Positions 38,730-50,229 of a stretch of 64,000 bases of DNA are shown piece by piece. Position 1 is the stretch's first letter. The number at the start of each line of letters is the position of its first letter. The position numbers and the translations under genes were made by a program. This DNA is from Phaseolus vulgaris (Eukaryota; Streptophyta; Magnoliopsida; Fabales; Fabaceae), in the NCBI RefSeq assembly GCF_000499845.2, contig NC_023756.2:46329947-46393946 (forward strand). Direction: 5' to 3'. The notes beneath the pieces are model-generated. The model searched no databases. It was given only the letters and a program-made list of their open reading frames with translations, and was not told the origin of the DNA.

Positions 38730-39125
38730 TTAAATTAAATTAGTTAGTTAAATTGGATACTAATTTAAAAATTAAATAATTATTTATATTTAAAATTATT
38801 TTTATTATTAATAAAAATTTATAAAATAATTTTTAAATTTGTATCTAAATTAGTTATCTAACTTTAGCGATTAATATTTTAGATTATAAATTAGTCTTTA
38901 AAAGACTAATTTAAAATAATAGAGACTAATTTATAATATAAAGTAGTACGTAGCTAAAATCTTGGTAGCTAATGGTCAGATACAAATTTAAAAATTATTT
39001 AATAATAAAAACTACTTTAGATACTATAGTTTTTTAGTTTATAAAATGATCTCTAATTTCATCAAATAGTAACTAATTATTTTGATTTTTAAAATTAGTT
39101 TTTATTTAATGATTTTTTTAGTAAC
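38730..39125. mobile_element. Fold-back (MITE-like) element in block A
   Basis: Contains a perfect 23-base inverted pair: the stem 38824-38846 ends 'aaatttgtatct' and its reverse complement is at 38978-39000. The outer parts are weaker complements. Block B lacks it: there the flanking sequence runs on without this insert near 46.15-46.5 kb. The internal wording resembles the fold-back elements at 21.9 and 33.2 kb, suggesting one family. Confidence 0.5.
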
Positions 39126-39534
39126 TATTGATCATTAAGAAAAGTGATTCACTATTGATCATCAATAAAGAGTGTGATAAGAAAGAAACTACAAAAATAC
39201 AGATTAAGAAAGTGAGATTGAAGAAATTATTCACAGTAAGTCTCTTATGGATCAAGATAAGTGTTTCTCACTATTATAATGCCTATGAGAATCATAGATT
39301 GTAAGATTTTTATAAAATGTATCTGAATCTACATGTAGTGTGAGAGTCAGGATGTTCAAAATTTATGATTATCCATGGACAAATATTTTTCACCTTAATT
39401 TTTAAAAAAAAAATATGAATTTGTGATAATTAAACTACCATAAAATTTTATCGCACCATAAGAGCACGAGAGTGTAAGTCATGTTCTGTCAGTTGAATGA
39501 CCATGTGAATAATTGTGAGTTATTAGCCAAATTC

Positions 39535-39780
39535 TTTGGTAGGAATTGCATTGGCTCTACATATGTATAGCCTTTCGGTCCTCTAAAGATATAAGACATT
39601 CCAATTCAAAGTGACCATTTATTGGGCCTGCATTTATGTAGAAATGTTTCTTTGTTAAGAATTGCATTGGCTCTACACGTGTAACAACCTCACGGTCCTC
39701 TAAAAATGTAAGATAAATTCCAATTCATAGTGACCCTTTATAGGACCCGTATTTCTGCAGAAAGAGCTCGGGGACTTTCC
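39535..39780 (+). repeat. Two-unit repeat of about 120 bp, block A
   Basis: The wording 'aggaattgcattggctctac' near 39541 recurs as 'aagaattgcattggctctac' near 39657, each followed by 'tcggtcctctaaa' or close and 'attccaattcaaagtgacc' or close. The same pair is at about 46910-47165 in block B. It lies directly upstream of the copia remnant and may be part of it or of another old element. No coding sense was found. Confidence 0.7.
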
Positions 39781-39949
39781 TACATTTATTCTGCATTTTT
39801 GAATGCTTTGAATTGAAATGCTAACACCCAAATCCCACCATGCAATTTTGTGCTTTTAAGCCAATTCACGACCAATTTGATGTTGCTTTGAATCGTGTGT
39901 CCCCCTCCTTCAGTGGGAGCATCTTATTGATTTTGAATTATAATTAAGA

Positions 39950-40820
39950 AATGAAAAAATTCATTTTTGCAGGAAGTCTTGACATTTCCTGAGAAAAATT
40001 GACCTAAATAAAGGTGAGCATAATGTTTATGTATTGGTGGATTGATTATGGATGTATAGCTCATCTTTCTAATATGATGCATGAATTCCTTTGAACTCGA
40101 ACCACAAACCCAAATGAGAAGTTTGTCTTCATGGGAAATAGAGTGAATGTTTTAGTTGAAGCTATCAGGACTTATCGTTTAATCTTTAACACTGTATTTT
40201 ATTTAGAATTGTTTTATACTTTTTATGTACCTAGCATTTTTTGAATTTAGTTTCTTTGTCTAAAATTGATGTTGTTGATACTCTTATAGGTTTGGGAAGG
40301 GTTGTTTCAGTTTGTATAAGCATACTTGTATAGGATCTAGTGCACTTTATGATGATTTATATGTTAAAACTCTTATGACCTCACATCATAATGTTGACAC
40401 TAAAAATAGTTTAGTTAATGAATGTTTAGCTTAATTGTGGCATAAGTGTTTGGGATATATTTCCAAAGAAATTATGCAAATATTGGTAAATAATGAAATC
40501 TTTCTGAATTTAGATTTTAGTGATTTAAATGTATGTGTAGATCATACAAAAGGAAAACCAACAAAACACACAAAGAAAAAGCCACATGAAACATTCAACT
40601 TCTTGAAATTCTTTCAATAAAAAATGTGCTCTATCACATTTTTAATGATTTCTCACAATATGGGTATGCCTATTTACTACATGAGAAATATCAAGCATTC
40701 ATGTCTTAGAAATTATATAAATGAACTAGAAAGACAATTAGATATAGAGGTGAAAACTGTCAGGTTAGATAGAAATGATGAATATTGTGGAAAATATGAT
40801 GAAAACTGTCCATAAAATAC
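39950..40820 (+). pseudogene. Decayed Ty1/copia gag-pol fragment, block A
   Basis: Broken reading frames show copia polyprotein parts in the expected order: traces of the zinc-knuckle area, the region after the protease site (NEKFVFMGN-like, LVSLSKIDVV), a GAG-pre-integrase segment (WHKCLGYISKEIMQ with VDHTKGKPTKHTKK), and the start of the integrase core (NELERQLDIEVKTVRLDR). Many stops and frameshifts prevent function, and reverse transcriptase, RNase H and LTRs are absent. It lies downstream of P450 gene 3 in the opposite orientation, and has equivalents beside genes 4 and 5. Confidence 0.85.
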
Positions 40821-41134
40821 TTTGTTTTATTTTCAAAATTGTCACTAAGTTTTTTTATTGTTGTGGTTAGGGAACCCAGGCGTCAATGACATTTTCTCCA
40901 CTAGTGTAGGTTTCTCAACTCATTTCTCACCAGAAATAGTAAAATGTGTTACTCGGCTAAATAAATCAATCACGTGTTATTGGAATAATTACTTACTTTT
41001 CTATTATAAAAATTTTGACAAGCATGATATTTATTCCTTTTATAACGATTATATGACTTTTTTGATTTACATAAGAGCTTTTAAATTTATTGATTTTGAC
41101 TATTACACTAAACGAGGGAATGTTTTTTTTATAG

Positions 41135-41254
41135 TATTAAGAAGTGGATTTTAAGCCTAACTCAACCTCATAAAACCGGCTCATGGGGTGAGGTTTGCAC
41201 CCACTTATATACAATGAAATATTCTCATCTCTAGTCGATGTGGGATCTCTAACA
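41135..41254 (-). mobile_element. 120-bp TRIM-like solo LTR, minus orientation
   Basis: The reverse complement of the element at 33332-33452: read on the minus strand it begins 'tgttagagatcccacatcg' and contains 'ataagtgggtgcaaacctca'. Flanks are tatag (41130-41134) and tattg (41255-41259), a near-perfect 5-base duplication. Block B preserves the uninterrupted site, 'tatatagttttgctc' near 48621, which proves insertion after the block duplication. Confidence 0.78.
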
Positions 41255-41719
41255 TATTGTTTTGCTATTTCTTTTTTTCCCTCTATTTGTGTGCAAACAA
41301 ATCTGACTGAAATCAAATAATATAGTTGAACGTGAGAATCTTAAATCGAAAATAGTCTTTATTAATAAATTATCAATAAAACTAGTTATTATTTTAAGAA
41401 CTATTCATTAGTGATGGTATAAGACAAAAGTTGAATAACAAACAATCATGAGTGCTCTTCACTCATCCAACATAAAATGTAATGACAACGAAGCAAAATA
41501 TGGTACCACAATTGAAAAACAAAGACTCTCTCACTTGGCACAGGTTATGATAAAAAAAAATAGTTATACTTAAACATTGAATTGATAAAAACACTTGATC
41601 ACTTATTCAAATTATTTGATCACATGTGTAAATGTGACACATTTCTCAAACTGGAATTGAAATCAACCACAAACATATCTAGATCGACCTTGCTTTATAT
41701 TATTATCCTCTCTCTTAAC

Positions 41720-44610
41720 CTAACTAGCTAGTCGGTAAACTGGTCTAGTTAACAAATGATTCTTTCTAGGTATGCTAAGTCCAAATATCTCTTGCATGTC
41801 TAACTCATCACAAGACATGCCCAATGGAAGCATCCAATCAAAACAATGCACCAATTGAGCCAAAACAAGACTAACTGTGGTTAGACCCAAATGAATCCCG
41901 GGGCACCCTCTTCGACCCGAACCAAATGGTAAAATTCGAAAGTCCTTTCCACGAATGTCTACATTGTCATTCTCAAACCTTGTAGGATCAAAAATCTCGG
42001 CATTGTCCCAAACATTAGGATCTCGCCCTATAGCCCATGCATTTACTATAATTCTTGATTTTTTCTTTATTAAATAACCATCAATGATAACATCTTCTCT
42101 ACACTCGCGAGGTACTAGTAAAGGTCCAACTGGGTGCAACCTTAGTGTTTCCTTCACCACCATGTTCAAATAAGATAACTTTTGTAAGTCATTTTCCTCC
42201 ACGTGTTTGTTCATTCCAACCACATGTTCTAGCTCGTGTTGAAGTCTTTTCATCACACTTGGGTGCCTCAAGAGTTCTGACATGGCCCATTCTAACGTTG
42301 TGGAAGACGTTTCTAATGCTCCAGCGATCATGTCTAATATGATAGCTTTGATGTTTGTCCTATCAATGACATTTTGGTGGTTGTGAACATCATCTGGTTG
42401 ATGCATGAGTGAGAGCAAAATCTCCACAAAATCTATGTTGTATTTTTTCTCTTTCTCATATGAATTATTTTCGTGGTCTTGGATTATCTGCTCTAACCTT
42501 TCGTCAATTGACTTGCTTGTTTTCTTTAATCTTTTTGTTATTCCCTACAATGGTTGCATGCATAAATTCTTCATGTATTAAAAAATAACATCACTTATAA
42601 TTCCATCATATTCTTTCATATGTATATAACAACAAACATTGATAAACACTAGCATTAATAAGTGACCAATTTACTAAAAATTGTACAATTTATTAAAATA
42701 TTTTGCCATAATTAATTGAATTTATTTTATATTTGACTATTGGTGCTTTATTTATTTTTTTTTCAAATTGCATTCCATTAAATGTACTGCATTTCATTAA
42801 CTAATTAAATTTTCTAAATTTACAATATTATATTCAATAATTTTTATAAGAAATTTAAATAATTAAAATTGAAAAATCATATCCAATCAAAGTCAAAAAA
42901 TAACAAATACACATAAAGGTATTATTAAAACTTGAAAATTAAATAAAAGTATAAAGAAACAAAAGAAATCTAAATCGTTTAGAATACGTAAAAATGACAT
43001 TAAAAATAAAATAAAATATACTAAAAAACTCTATTCATGCAAATACATAGATTTAAAAAAAATATATAAGTACCAATATATTATATTTGGATGCACGATT
43101 TTAAAAATATAAAAATCATGTTTAAGAGTACGATTTTTATTTTAAAATAATTTTTTTATATATTTCTACAGTCGCACTTTATAACATATTTTAATAAATT
43201 CATGCTGGTACGTTTATTTTAATTGTTTAACTTTTTTTGTTAAAATTGTGTTTAATGGCACATTTTTATTTTCAATAAAATCGTGCCATTACAATAGGCA
43301 TGCTTTTAATATCTTTTATACTTTGGTGTGTAAAATGTACCTCTTGGCATGTTTTGTGTTTTTTTTTTTTTTTTTTAAATGGTTCACAAGTTATCTGGAT
43401 TTTTTTGCAATATATGGAAATTGGTAGGGTTTGTTTTTAGTAGTTTGTCGGGAAAGTTTAGTGTTGTTACACTTTTTTTTTTTTTTTAGAAAAATGATTT
43501 TTTGACACCCCATTTTTCTTTTGCTCCAAATTACACATTTGAATTACTTATGTGATAGGGGTATTTTTGTAAAATAATAAACATAAGGTGGGTGTAATTT
43601 GGAGCCTAGGTGTCAAATTATCACTATTCTTTTTTTATGAGTTGAATCATCTAAAAATGGTTCAGATATATATATTATTTATTATTGATAAAAAATAGAT
43701 AAATGTTAAAAAAAAATTAGATAAATCATGTGAACAAGTATTAAAGGGTTGAGATAACTTTTTGTATTGCTCTGAATTTAGTTTCATTTTATTTTTGATA
43801 AAAAAAATTATGTGAATCAAGACTTCTACTTTCCTTCTATCATTATTTTTTATATATATATTTTTCTAAAATATTGTTTCTTAGTCATTTTTAAGTGCAT
43901 ATGCTAACAAGTTTTAGTGGCAACATATACAATACCTGAAAATCAAACAGCCCTAGCCAGGGCATGTAATCTGCAAGATTAAAAGCTCCAACCAAGTTCA
44001 ACGCTTCTTGAATAAGCCTTTTCAGCTCCAATTTATCATCTTTCACACGCCCCAACACCATTCTAAACACCATCTTCTCCACCACCTCTGCCACCAACTC
44101 ACTCAGATCCACAACCTCACCTGACGCAGCAGAATTTTTCAGAGACTCCACCAACACTCCCAACTCCTCTCTCCTCAGAGGACCAAACATCTCAACCTTT
44201 GAGGCACTCAGAAGCTGCACAGTGCACACTTTTCTCACGTTGCGCCAGTATGCACTGTACTCAGAAAAAACCAAACCCTTGCTGCCATGTGAAAGGGTTT
44301 CAGAGACTTGGATTTTGGGTCTGCTGGCAAAAACAGTGTCATGGGTTTTGAGGAACAGTTCTGCAGTTTCTGGGGAAGAGACCACTATGGCTGGGACCTG
44401 CCCCAGATTTAAGGACATTATGGGACCATATTTTGTGGCAAGGGATTGAAGGGTTCGATGTGGGAGTTTTCCTAACATGTGAAGGTTTCCAATAATTGGC
44501 AAGGGTTTGGGACCTGGTGCAGTTTTCCAATCATGTTTCTTTTGGAACAAAAAAACAATGAATGATATTAAGAGAAGTGTTATAGGGATAGCTAGTGCTT
44601 GAAACAACAT
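41720..44610 (-). CDS. CYP736A: Cytochrome P450 gene 3, CYP736A-like, two exons
   Basis: Exon 1 is 44610-43936 (225 codons), exon 2 is 42544-41720 (274 codons plus stop), total 499 residues. The intron (1391 bp) has GT-AG ends and the same phase-0 position, after FDFQ, as in genes 1 and 2. Visible features: N-terminal membrane anchor (about residues 4-21), PGPKPLP hinge, FASRP, helix-C WRNVRK, I-helix AGALETSS, K-helix ETLR, ENDNVDIRG and FGSGRRGCPG with the heme cysteine. No stop or frameshift interrupts the exons, so it may be functional. Compared with genes 1-2 it is 12 residues shorter, partly at the N-terminus, and belongs to a second subgroup with genes 4 and 5. The promoter is interrupted upstream by an LTR. 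Substrate unknown. Confidence 0.92.
43495..43623. mobile_element. Short MITE-like element in the intron of gene 3
   Basis: The ends are 'tgattttttgacacc' (43495-43509) and 'ggtgtcaaattatca' (43609-43623), inverted complements at 13 of 15 positions. A second inner inverted pair, 'gctccaaattacac', lies at about 43523 and 43592. The gene 5 intron is about 400 bases shorter and I do not see the element there. I could not define a target-site duplication, so the superfamily stays open. Confidence 0.5.
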
Positions 44611-44658
44611 TTCTAAATTGTTTATTTGCTTTGTGAGAATTAAGAGGTGAGTTTAGGT

Positions 44659-44666
44659 TATTTATA
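44659..44666 (-). promoter_or_regulatory. Probable TATA box of P450 gene 3
   Basis: Minus-strand TATAAATA, about 50 bases upstream of the start codon at 44610. Gene 5 has the identical box at the identical distance (58348-58355), in the same surrounding 'aaggtctataaata' sequence. The LTR at 44716-44997 lies about 50 bases farther upstream. Confidence 0.6.
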
Positions 44667-44715
44667 GACCTTAATATATAGTATACTGTGTGTATATAGA
44701 TATATAGGTAGATAT

Positions 44716-44997
44716 TGATGGGAAAAACGCGCGCGAAAACAACACACATAATCACGAAATCAACTGCAGAAAAATAAACGACACAAGATTTAACGTGGTT
44801 CGGTCGCCAACTGCAACCTACATCCACCCGGACAACTATTAGGTTTACATTATATCCTGTTACACACCAATTACAAGTACAATAATCTCTTTAAATAGAG
44901 ATAAATAGAGATAATAAAGGGACATAACAATTAAGCTCACTCACTAAACATGTGTCTTGTCAGCCCAACCCAATTGGTCCTGGCTTCGTACCCAACA
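44716..44997. mobile_element. 282-bp solo LTR or miniature LTR element upstream of gene 3
   Basis: Starts 'tgatgggaaaaacg' and ends 'cgtacccaaca', giving TG...CA ends, and is flanked by the perfect 5-base duplication gatat at 44711-44715 and 44998-45002. The internal 'agatttaacgtggttcgg' is a wording I associate with plant LTR sequences. It is absent upstream of gene 5, where promoter similarity continues through the site. A short partial repeat of its end, 'ctggcttcgtac', lies just outside near 45019. Confidence 0.78.
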
Positions 44998-45089
44998 GAT
45001 ATATATATATATATGGTGCTGGCTTCGTACAGAACATATATATATATAGACTTTCAAATGTATTAGAATATGTCTTGTGATTTTGGAGG

Positions 45090-45890
45090 ATTTTAATAAA
45101 TTAAATAATAAAATTGAGTAATCAAGAAATAACTTGCTATGATTGTCAAGGCAAAATCGTAATAATATTAATAATGGCAGGTATTTTAGATTTTGTAGGA
45201 AGATATTTGTTTTTATATAAATAAAGAGCAATAATAAATAACTTTTTATATATAAAATGTTATAGTTAAAGTTACAGATAGATTAATTACTTTAAAAGCA
45301 TAAATATTATTTTTAATTTATAATGAATAATGTAAATTATGATATTAGAATATTTCCTCTTTTTACTCTGATGTAACTAAAAAATATGGTATCAGAATAT
45401 TTTAACTATAGATAATTCCAAACTTATTAAAACTTACTTTGGAATACATATAAGACATGATAAATTTAATGTTTCAATAAATTAATATATGAACAGATAA
45501 AAGGAAAGTATCTTGATATGATTGAAAGAAGAAAATCAGTTTTTTAAATGTAAATAAAATGTATATTTGAAAGAAAGACAAAAAAGAGAGTATTGAGAAT
45601 ATTTAAAGAAAAGTTAAAAGAGGAAGAATATTTCTGAATTATATATTACATATTGTAATTTATAATAGAAATAAGTTAAAGAGAGCATTTAAAAATGTTT
45701 TGGTCGCAGTGCTTTTTCCCTTACACACTGTCATGGTTGGTACCTCCTTGTTTGCTACCTCTTTTTTTGTCTTGTTATTTAGACTGTTCATTATATCTTA
45801 GTTTAATTCTAATTTTTATTTTTAAAAATTAAATTTTTATATCAAATCATTTTTAAAAATATTTTTTAATATATATGAATTTATTCTATT
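45090..45890. other. AT-rich spacer between blocks A and B, nothing recognised
   Basis: No supported gene or repeat with clear ends. Short T- and A-rich runs are frequent. Confidence 0.45.
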
Positions 45891-46909
45891 TTAGTCTTTA
45901 TTTATTTATGGTAATTCAATGATAAACTCGACCAAAATCAATAATATATAGACATGGGGTAGAGTTTATTCGTATTGTGATCTTCAATAAAATAATAAGC
46001 CAATAACGACGAAGACCTTGTCTTCTAGATTAGAGGCACATGGATCTATGCAGACAATATATCTTTTAATACATGATACGAAACTATTTTAATTTTAAAT
46101 AGTTTTTTAATATATATGACTTAAAATCAAAGTCAGACGATTTTTCTTTACTTATGATATTATATTATAAAAGATGGAAATGCGTGCCAAAACCTTTTTA
46201 CAACTAAAAGAGTGCATTAATATCATACCTAATATTATTTGAGTTTAACTAACCCAAGTACTTAGATAACCAAATATAAAAGCAAATTGGTAGCCTAAAA
46301 AAAATAATCAGAAAACAAAGTTTATAGTGTTGACAAATACTTTCATATTTCTATTGATGTAGTTTTTGTGTATTTAAAAGACAAAAGTCTAATATCACTA
46401 TTACTAACATTTTTTTTTTCATTTTGAAAAGTAGATGATAACAATTTGATGGGAGTTGAGAAAGAAAAAAAAAAAGAGTTTTTCCTTATGTAACAAAGGT
46501 TGTTTACCATTGATCATCAAGAAAGAGTGTAATGAGAAAATAAATTACAAAAAGACAGATTAAGAAAATATGATTAAAGAAATTACTCAGAGTAAGTCTC
46601 TTATGGATTAATCAAGATAAATGTTTATCACTATTATAATGTATGTGATAATCATAGACTCTAAGATTCTTATAATATACATCAGAATCTACATGTAGTG
46701 TGGGAATCAGGATGTCCAAATTTATGATTATCCATGGATAATGTTTTTTTACCATAATTTTTAAAAAAAATATGAATTTGTGAAAAGAAGAATTTTTTAT
46801 AATTAAATTACCATAAATTTTATGGCACCTCAAGGAGCACGAGTGCACAAGTCTCATTCTGTTAGTTGAATGATCATGTGAATCTGTGTGAGTAATCAAC
46901 TAATTTCTT

Positions 46910-47165
46910 TGGTAAGAATTGCATTAGCTCTACACATGTATAGCCTCTCGGTCATCTAAAAATATAAAACAAATTTCAATTCAAAGTGACCCTTTACAGG
47001 GCCTACATTTCTGCATAAACGTTTCTTTGGTAGGAATTGCATTGGTTTTACACATGTATCAGTCTTTCAACCCTCTAAAGATATAAGACAAATTCCAATT
47101 CAAAGTGGCCCTTTACAGTGCCTGCATTTTTGCAGAAAGGACTCGAGGACTTTTCTACATTTATT
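46910..47165 (+). repeat. Two-unit repeat of about 120 bp, block B
   Basis: Equivalent of 39535-39780: 'aagaattgcattagctctac' near 46914 and 'aggaattgcattggttttac' near 47032, each followed by the same downstream wording, including 'aattcaaagtg'. Confidence 0.65.
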
Positions 47166-47339
47166 TTGCATTTTTTAATGCTTTAATTAAATTGAAATGC
47201 TAACACCCAAATCTCACCTTGCAATTTTGTGCTTTTACTCATTCCAAGGAAAGAAGTCAAATCCCGACCGATCTGATGTTGCTTTGAATTTTGTGACCTC
47301 CTTCTTCAGTTGGAGCATCTTATTGCTTTTGAATTCCAA

Positions 47340-48290
47340 TTAAGGAATGACAAATTTCATTTTTGTGGGGAGTCTAGACATTTCCAAATGGTTTGCCCCA
47401 AATGTAAAGTTTGATTCAAAAATAAAGGTGAGCATAATGTTTATGTATATTTTGAATCAAAGTTAACTAAAGTTTGCTATAATATTTGGTGGATTGATTA
47501 TGGATATGTATAGCTCATCTTTCTAATATGATGCATGAATTACTTTGAATCCGAACCATAAACCCAAATGAGAAGTTTGTCTTCATGGGAAATAGAGTGA
47601 AAGTTCTAGTTGAAGCTATCAGGACTTATCGTTTAATCCTTAACATTGTATTTTATATAGATTTGTTTTATACTTTTTATGTACCTAGCATTTCTTGGAA
47701 CTTAGTTTCTTTGTCTAAAATTGATGTTGTTGGATACTCTTATAGGTTTGGGAAGGGTTGTTTAAGTTTGTATAAGTGTACTTGTATGATAGGATCTAGT
47801 ACACTTTATGATGATTTATATGTTAAAACTCTTATGACCTCACGTCATAATGTTATCACTAAAAGTAGTTTAGTGAAATGAATGTTCTGCTTAATTGTGG
47901 CATAAGTGTTTGAAATATATTTCCAAAGAAATTATGCAAAGATTAGTAAAGAATGAAATCATTTTGAATTTGGATTTTACTTATTTGAATATTGGTGTAG
48001 ATTGTACTAAAGGAAAACCAACAAAACACACAAAGAAAGTTGCCACATGAAGCATTCAACTTCTTGAAATTCTTTTAATAAAGAAATGTATTTTATCACC
48101 TTTAATAATAATTTTTCACGATATGGGTATGTCTATTTACTACATGAGAAATTTCAAGCATTCCATGCCTTAGAAATTTATATAAATAAACTAGGAAGAC
48201 ATTTAGACAGAGAGGTGAAAATTGTGAGATTAGATAGAGAGGGTCAATATTGTGGATGATGAAAGTTGGACCCTATGTGATCGGCCATAA
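47340..48290 (+). pseudogene. Decayed Ty1/copia gag-pol fragment, block B
   Basis: Equivalent of the block A fragment and a little more complete at the 5' side. Visible parts are a zinc-knuckle trace (FCGESRHFQMVCPKC), WWIDYG before a protease-adjacent region, MGNRVKVLVEAIRTYRLIL, FYVPSISWNLVSLSKIDVVG, the GAG-pre-integrase WHKC...ISKEIMQR segment and an integrase-core trace. Interrupted by stops and frameshifts; no reverse transcriptase and no LTRs. It lies downstream of P450 pseudogene 4. Confidence 0.85.
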
Positions 48291-49094
48291 AATACTTTGA
48301 TCTATTTTCAAAATTGTCATCGAGCTTTTTTAATGTTATGGTTAGGGAGGTCAAACGTAAGTGACATTTTCTCCACTAGTGTAGGTTTCTTAACCCATTT
48401 CTCACCAGGAACAGTAAAATGTGTTATTCAGCTAAATATATCAATCATGTGTGATTGGAATGATTACTTATTTTTCTATTATAAAAAATGAGTTTCATTT
48501 TGACGAGCATAATATTTATTCCTTTTATAATGATTATATGAATGTTCAAAGTTACACAAGAGCTTTTAAATTTATTGATTTTGACTATTATATTAAACGA
48601 GAGAATATTTTTAATTTTTTATATAGTTTTGCTCTTTCTTTTTTTCTCTCTCTATTTGAGTGCAAACAGAATTAGTGCATGAATGAAATCAAGAGAGTTG
48701 AACGTGAGAATCTTAAACTGAAAATAGTATTTATTAATAAATTATCAATCAAACTAGTTATTATTTTAATAATCATTCATTGGTGATGGTATAAGACAAA
48801 AGTTGAATAAAAGACAATCATGTGTGCTCCTTATTCATCCAACATAAAATGTAATGACAATGATGCAAAATATTGTACCACAATTGTAAAAACAAAGAAT
48901 CTCTCACTTGTCACGGGTTATGACACAAACAAAAATAGTTATACTTAAACCATTGAATTAATAAAAATACTTGATCACTTATTCAAATTATTTGATACAT
49001 GATTAAATGTGTAATATGTCTCAAACTAGAATTGAAATCAACCACAAACATATCTAGATTGACCTTGCTTTGTATTATTATCCTCTCTCTTAAC

Positions 49095-49920
49095 CTAACT
49101 ACCTAGTCGATAAACTGGTCTAGTTAACAAATTATTCTTTCTGGGTATGCTGAGTCCAAATATCTCTTGCATGTCTAACTCATCACAAGACATGCCCAAT
49201 GGAAGCATCCAATCAAAACAATGCACCAATTGTGCCAAAACAAGACTAACCGTTGTTAAACCCAAATGAATCCCGGGGCACCCTCTTCGACTCGACCCAA
49301 ATGGTAAAATTCGAAAGTCCTTTCCACGAATGTCTACATTGTTATTCTCAAACCTTGTAGGATCGAAAATCTCGGCATTGTCCCAAACATTAGGATCTCG
49401 CCCTATAGCCCATGCATTTACTATAATCCTTGATTTTTTCTTTATAAAATAACCATCAATGATAACATCTTCTTTGCACTCACGAGGTACTACCAAAGGT
49501 ACAACCGGGTGCAACCTTAGTGTTTCCTTCACCACCATATTCAAAAAAGATAACTTGTCTAAGTCACTTTCCTCCCCGTATTTGTTCATTCCAACCACAT
49601 GTTTTAGCTCGTGTTGAAGTCTCTTCATCACACTTGGGTGCCTCAAGAGTTCTGACATGGCCCATTCTAATGTTGTGGAAGATGTTTCTAATGCTCCACC
49701 GATCATGTCTAATATGATAGCTTTGATGTTTGTCCTATCAATAACGTTTTGGTTGTTGTGAACATCATTTGGTTGGTGCATGAGTGAGAGCAAAACCTCC
49801 ACAAAGTCCATGTTGCCTTTTTTTATCTTTGTCATTTGAATTACTCTCTTTGTCTTGGATTATTTGCTCAAAGCCTTTGTCAAGTGACTTGCTTGCTTTC
49901 TTTAATCTTGTTGTTATTCC
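49095..49920 (-). pseudogene. Cytochrome P450 pseudogene 4: exon 2 only, frameshifted
   Basis: A complete exon-2 homologue of genes 3 and 5 is present, but it is 826 bases long instead of 825. A run of seven T at 49818-49824 (gene 5 has six in the matching run) shifts the frame about 33 codons into the exon. The conserved heme loop reads FGSSRRGCPG, with Ser where P450s have an invariant or near-invariant Gly. I-helix GGALETSS, K-helix ETLR and the heme cysteine persist. No exon 1 exists upstream: the expected place is occupied by a deletion junction near 50130 and a minisatellite. The gene is therefore not able to make a normal P450, though antisense or chimeric transcripts are possible. Confidence 0.9.
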
Positions 49921-50229
49921 CTAAGCAATAGTTGCATGAATAAATACCAAAAAAGTAACAAAACATAATTATACATATTCTTTCATATAGACATAGATAT
50001 GCCAACAAACATTTCAATTTATTTATCTATGGAGTTACATGTAAAACCCTAAATTTCATTCCATGATAAAAATATGTGAAAAGTTAGATAAACACTAATT
50101 TTAGTAAATTTATCCTTATACAAATCTTTGCTGGTCCAACTGCATTAATTGGCATCAAAATTTCTGAAACCAAACAATAATTTGAATATTAGTTAAAGAG
50201 AGAAAAAAAAATTGGGGTTAGATTTTGAG

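Larger units (their letters stand above)
38450..45080. repeat. Tandem duplication block A (contains P450 gene 3)
   Basis: Shares with block B the sequence from 'attcaatgataaacc' (38470) onward, then the 'ttgatcatca' segment, paired 120-bp repeats, copia remnant, and P450 exon 2. It shares with block C the copia remnant, both P450 exons and the promoter as far as 'gactttcaaatgtattagaa' (45050). Block A has its own insertions: a fold-back element at about 38.73-39.12 kb, the LTR-like element at 41135-41254, a MITE in the intron and a 282-bp LTR upstream of gene 3. Confidence 0.85.
45900..50190. repeat. Tandem duplication block B (contains P450 pseudogene 4)
   Basis: Matches block A from 'attcaatgataaac' (about 45915) through the copia remnant and P450 exon 2. 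Beyond the intron start the match breaks: at about 50130 the sequence resumes as 'ctggtccaactgcattaatt', which corresponds to 58981 in block C, upstream of gene 5. The intervening intron and exon 1 have been lost. Confidence 0.82.

Noticed and set aside
44531..44827. A 98-codon minus-strand frame at the gene 3 promoter
   Set aside because: It spans the TATA region and part of an LTR and overlaps the first exon out of frame.
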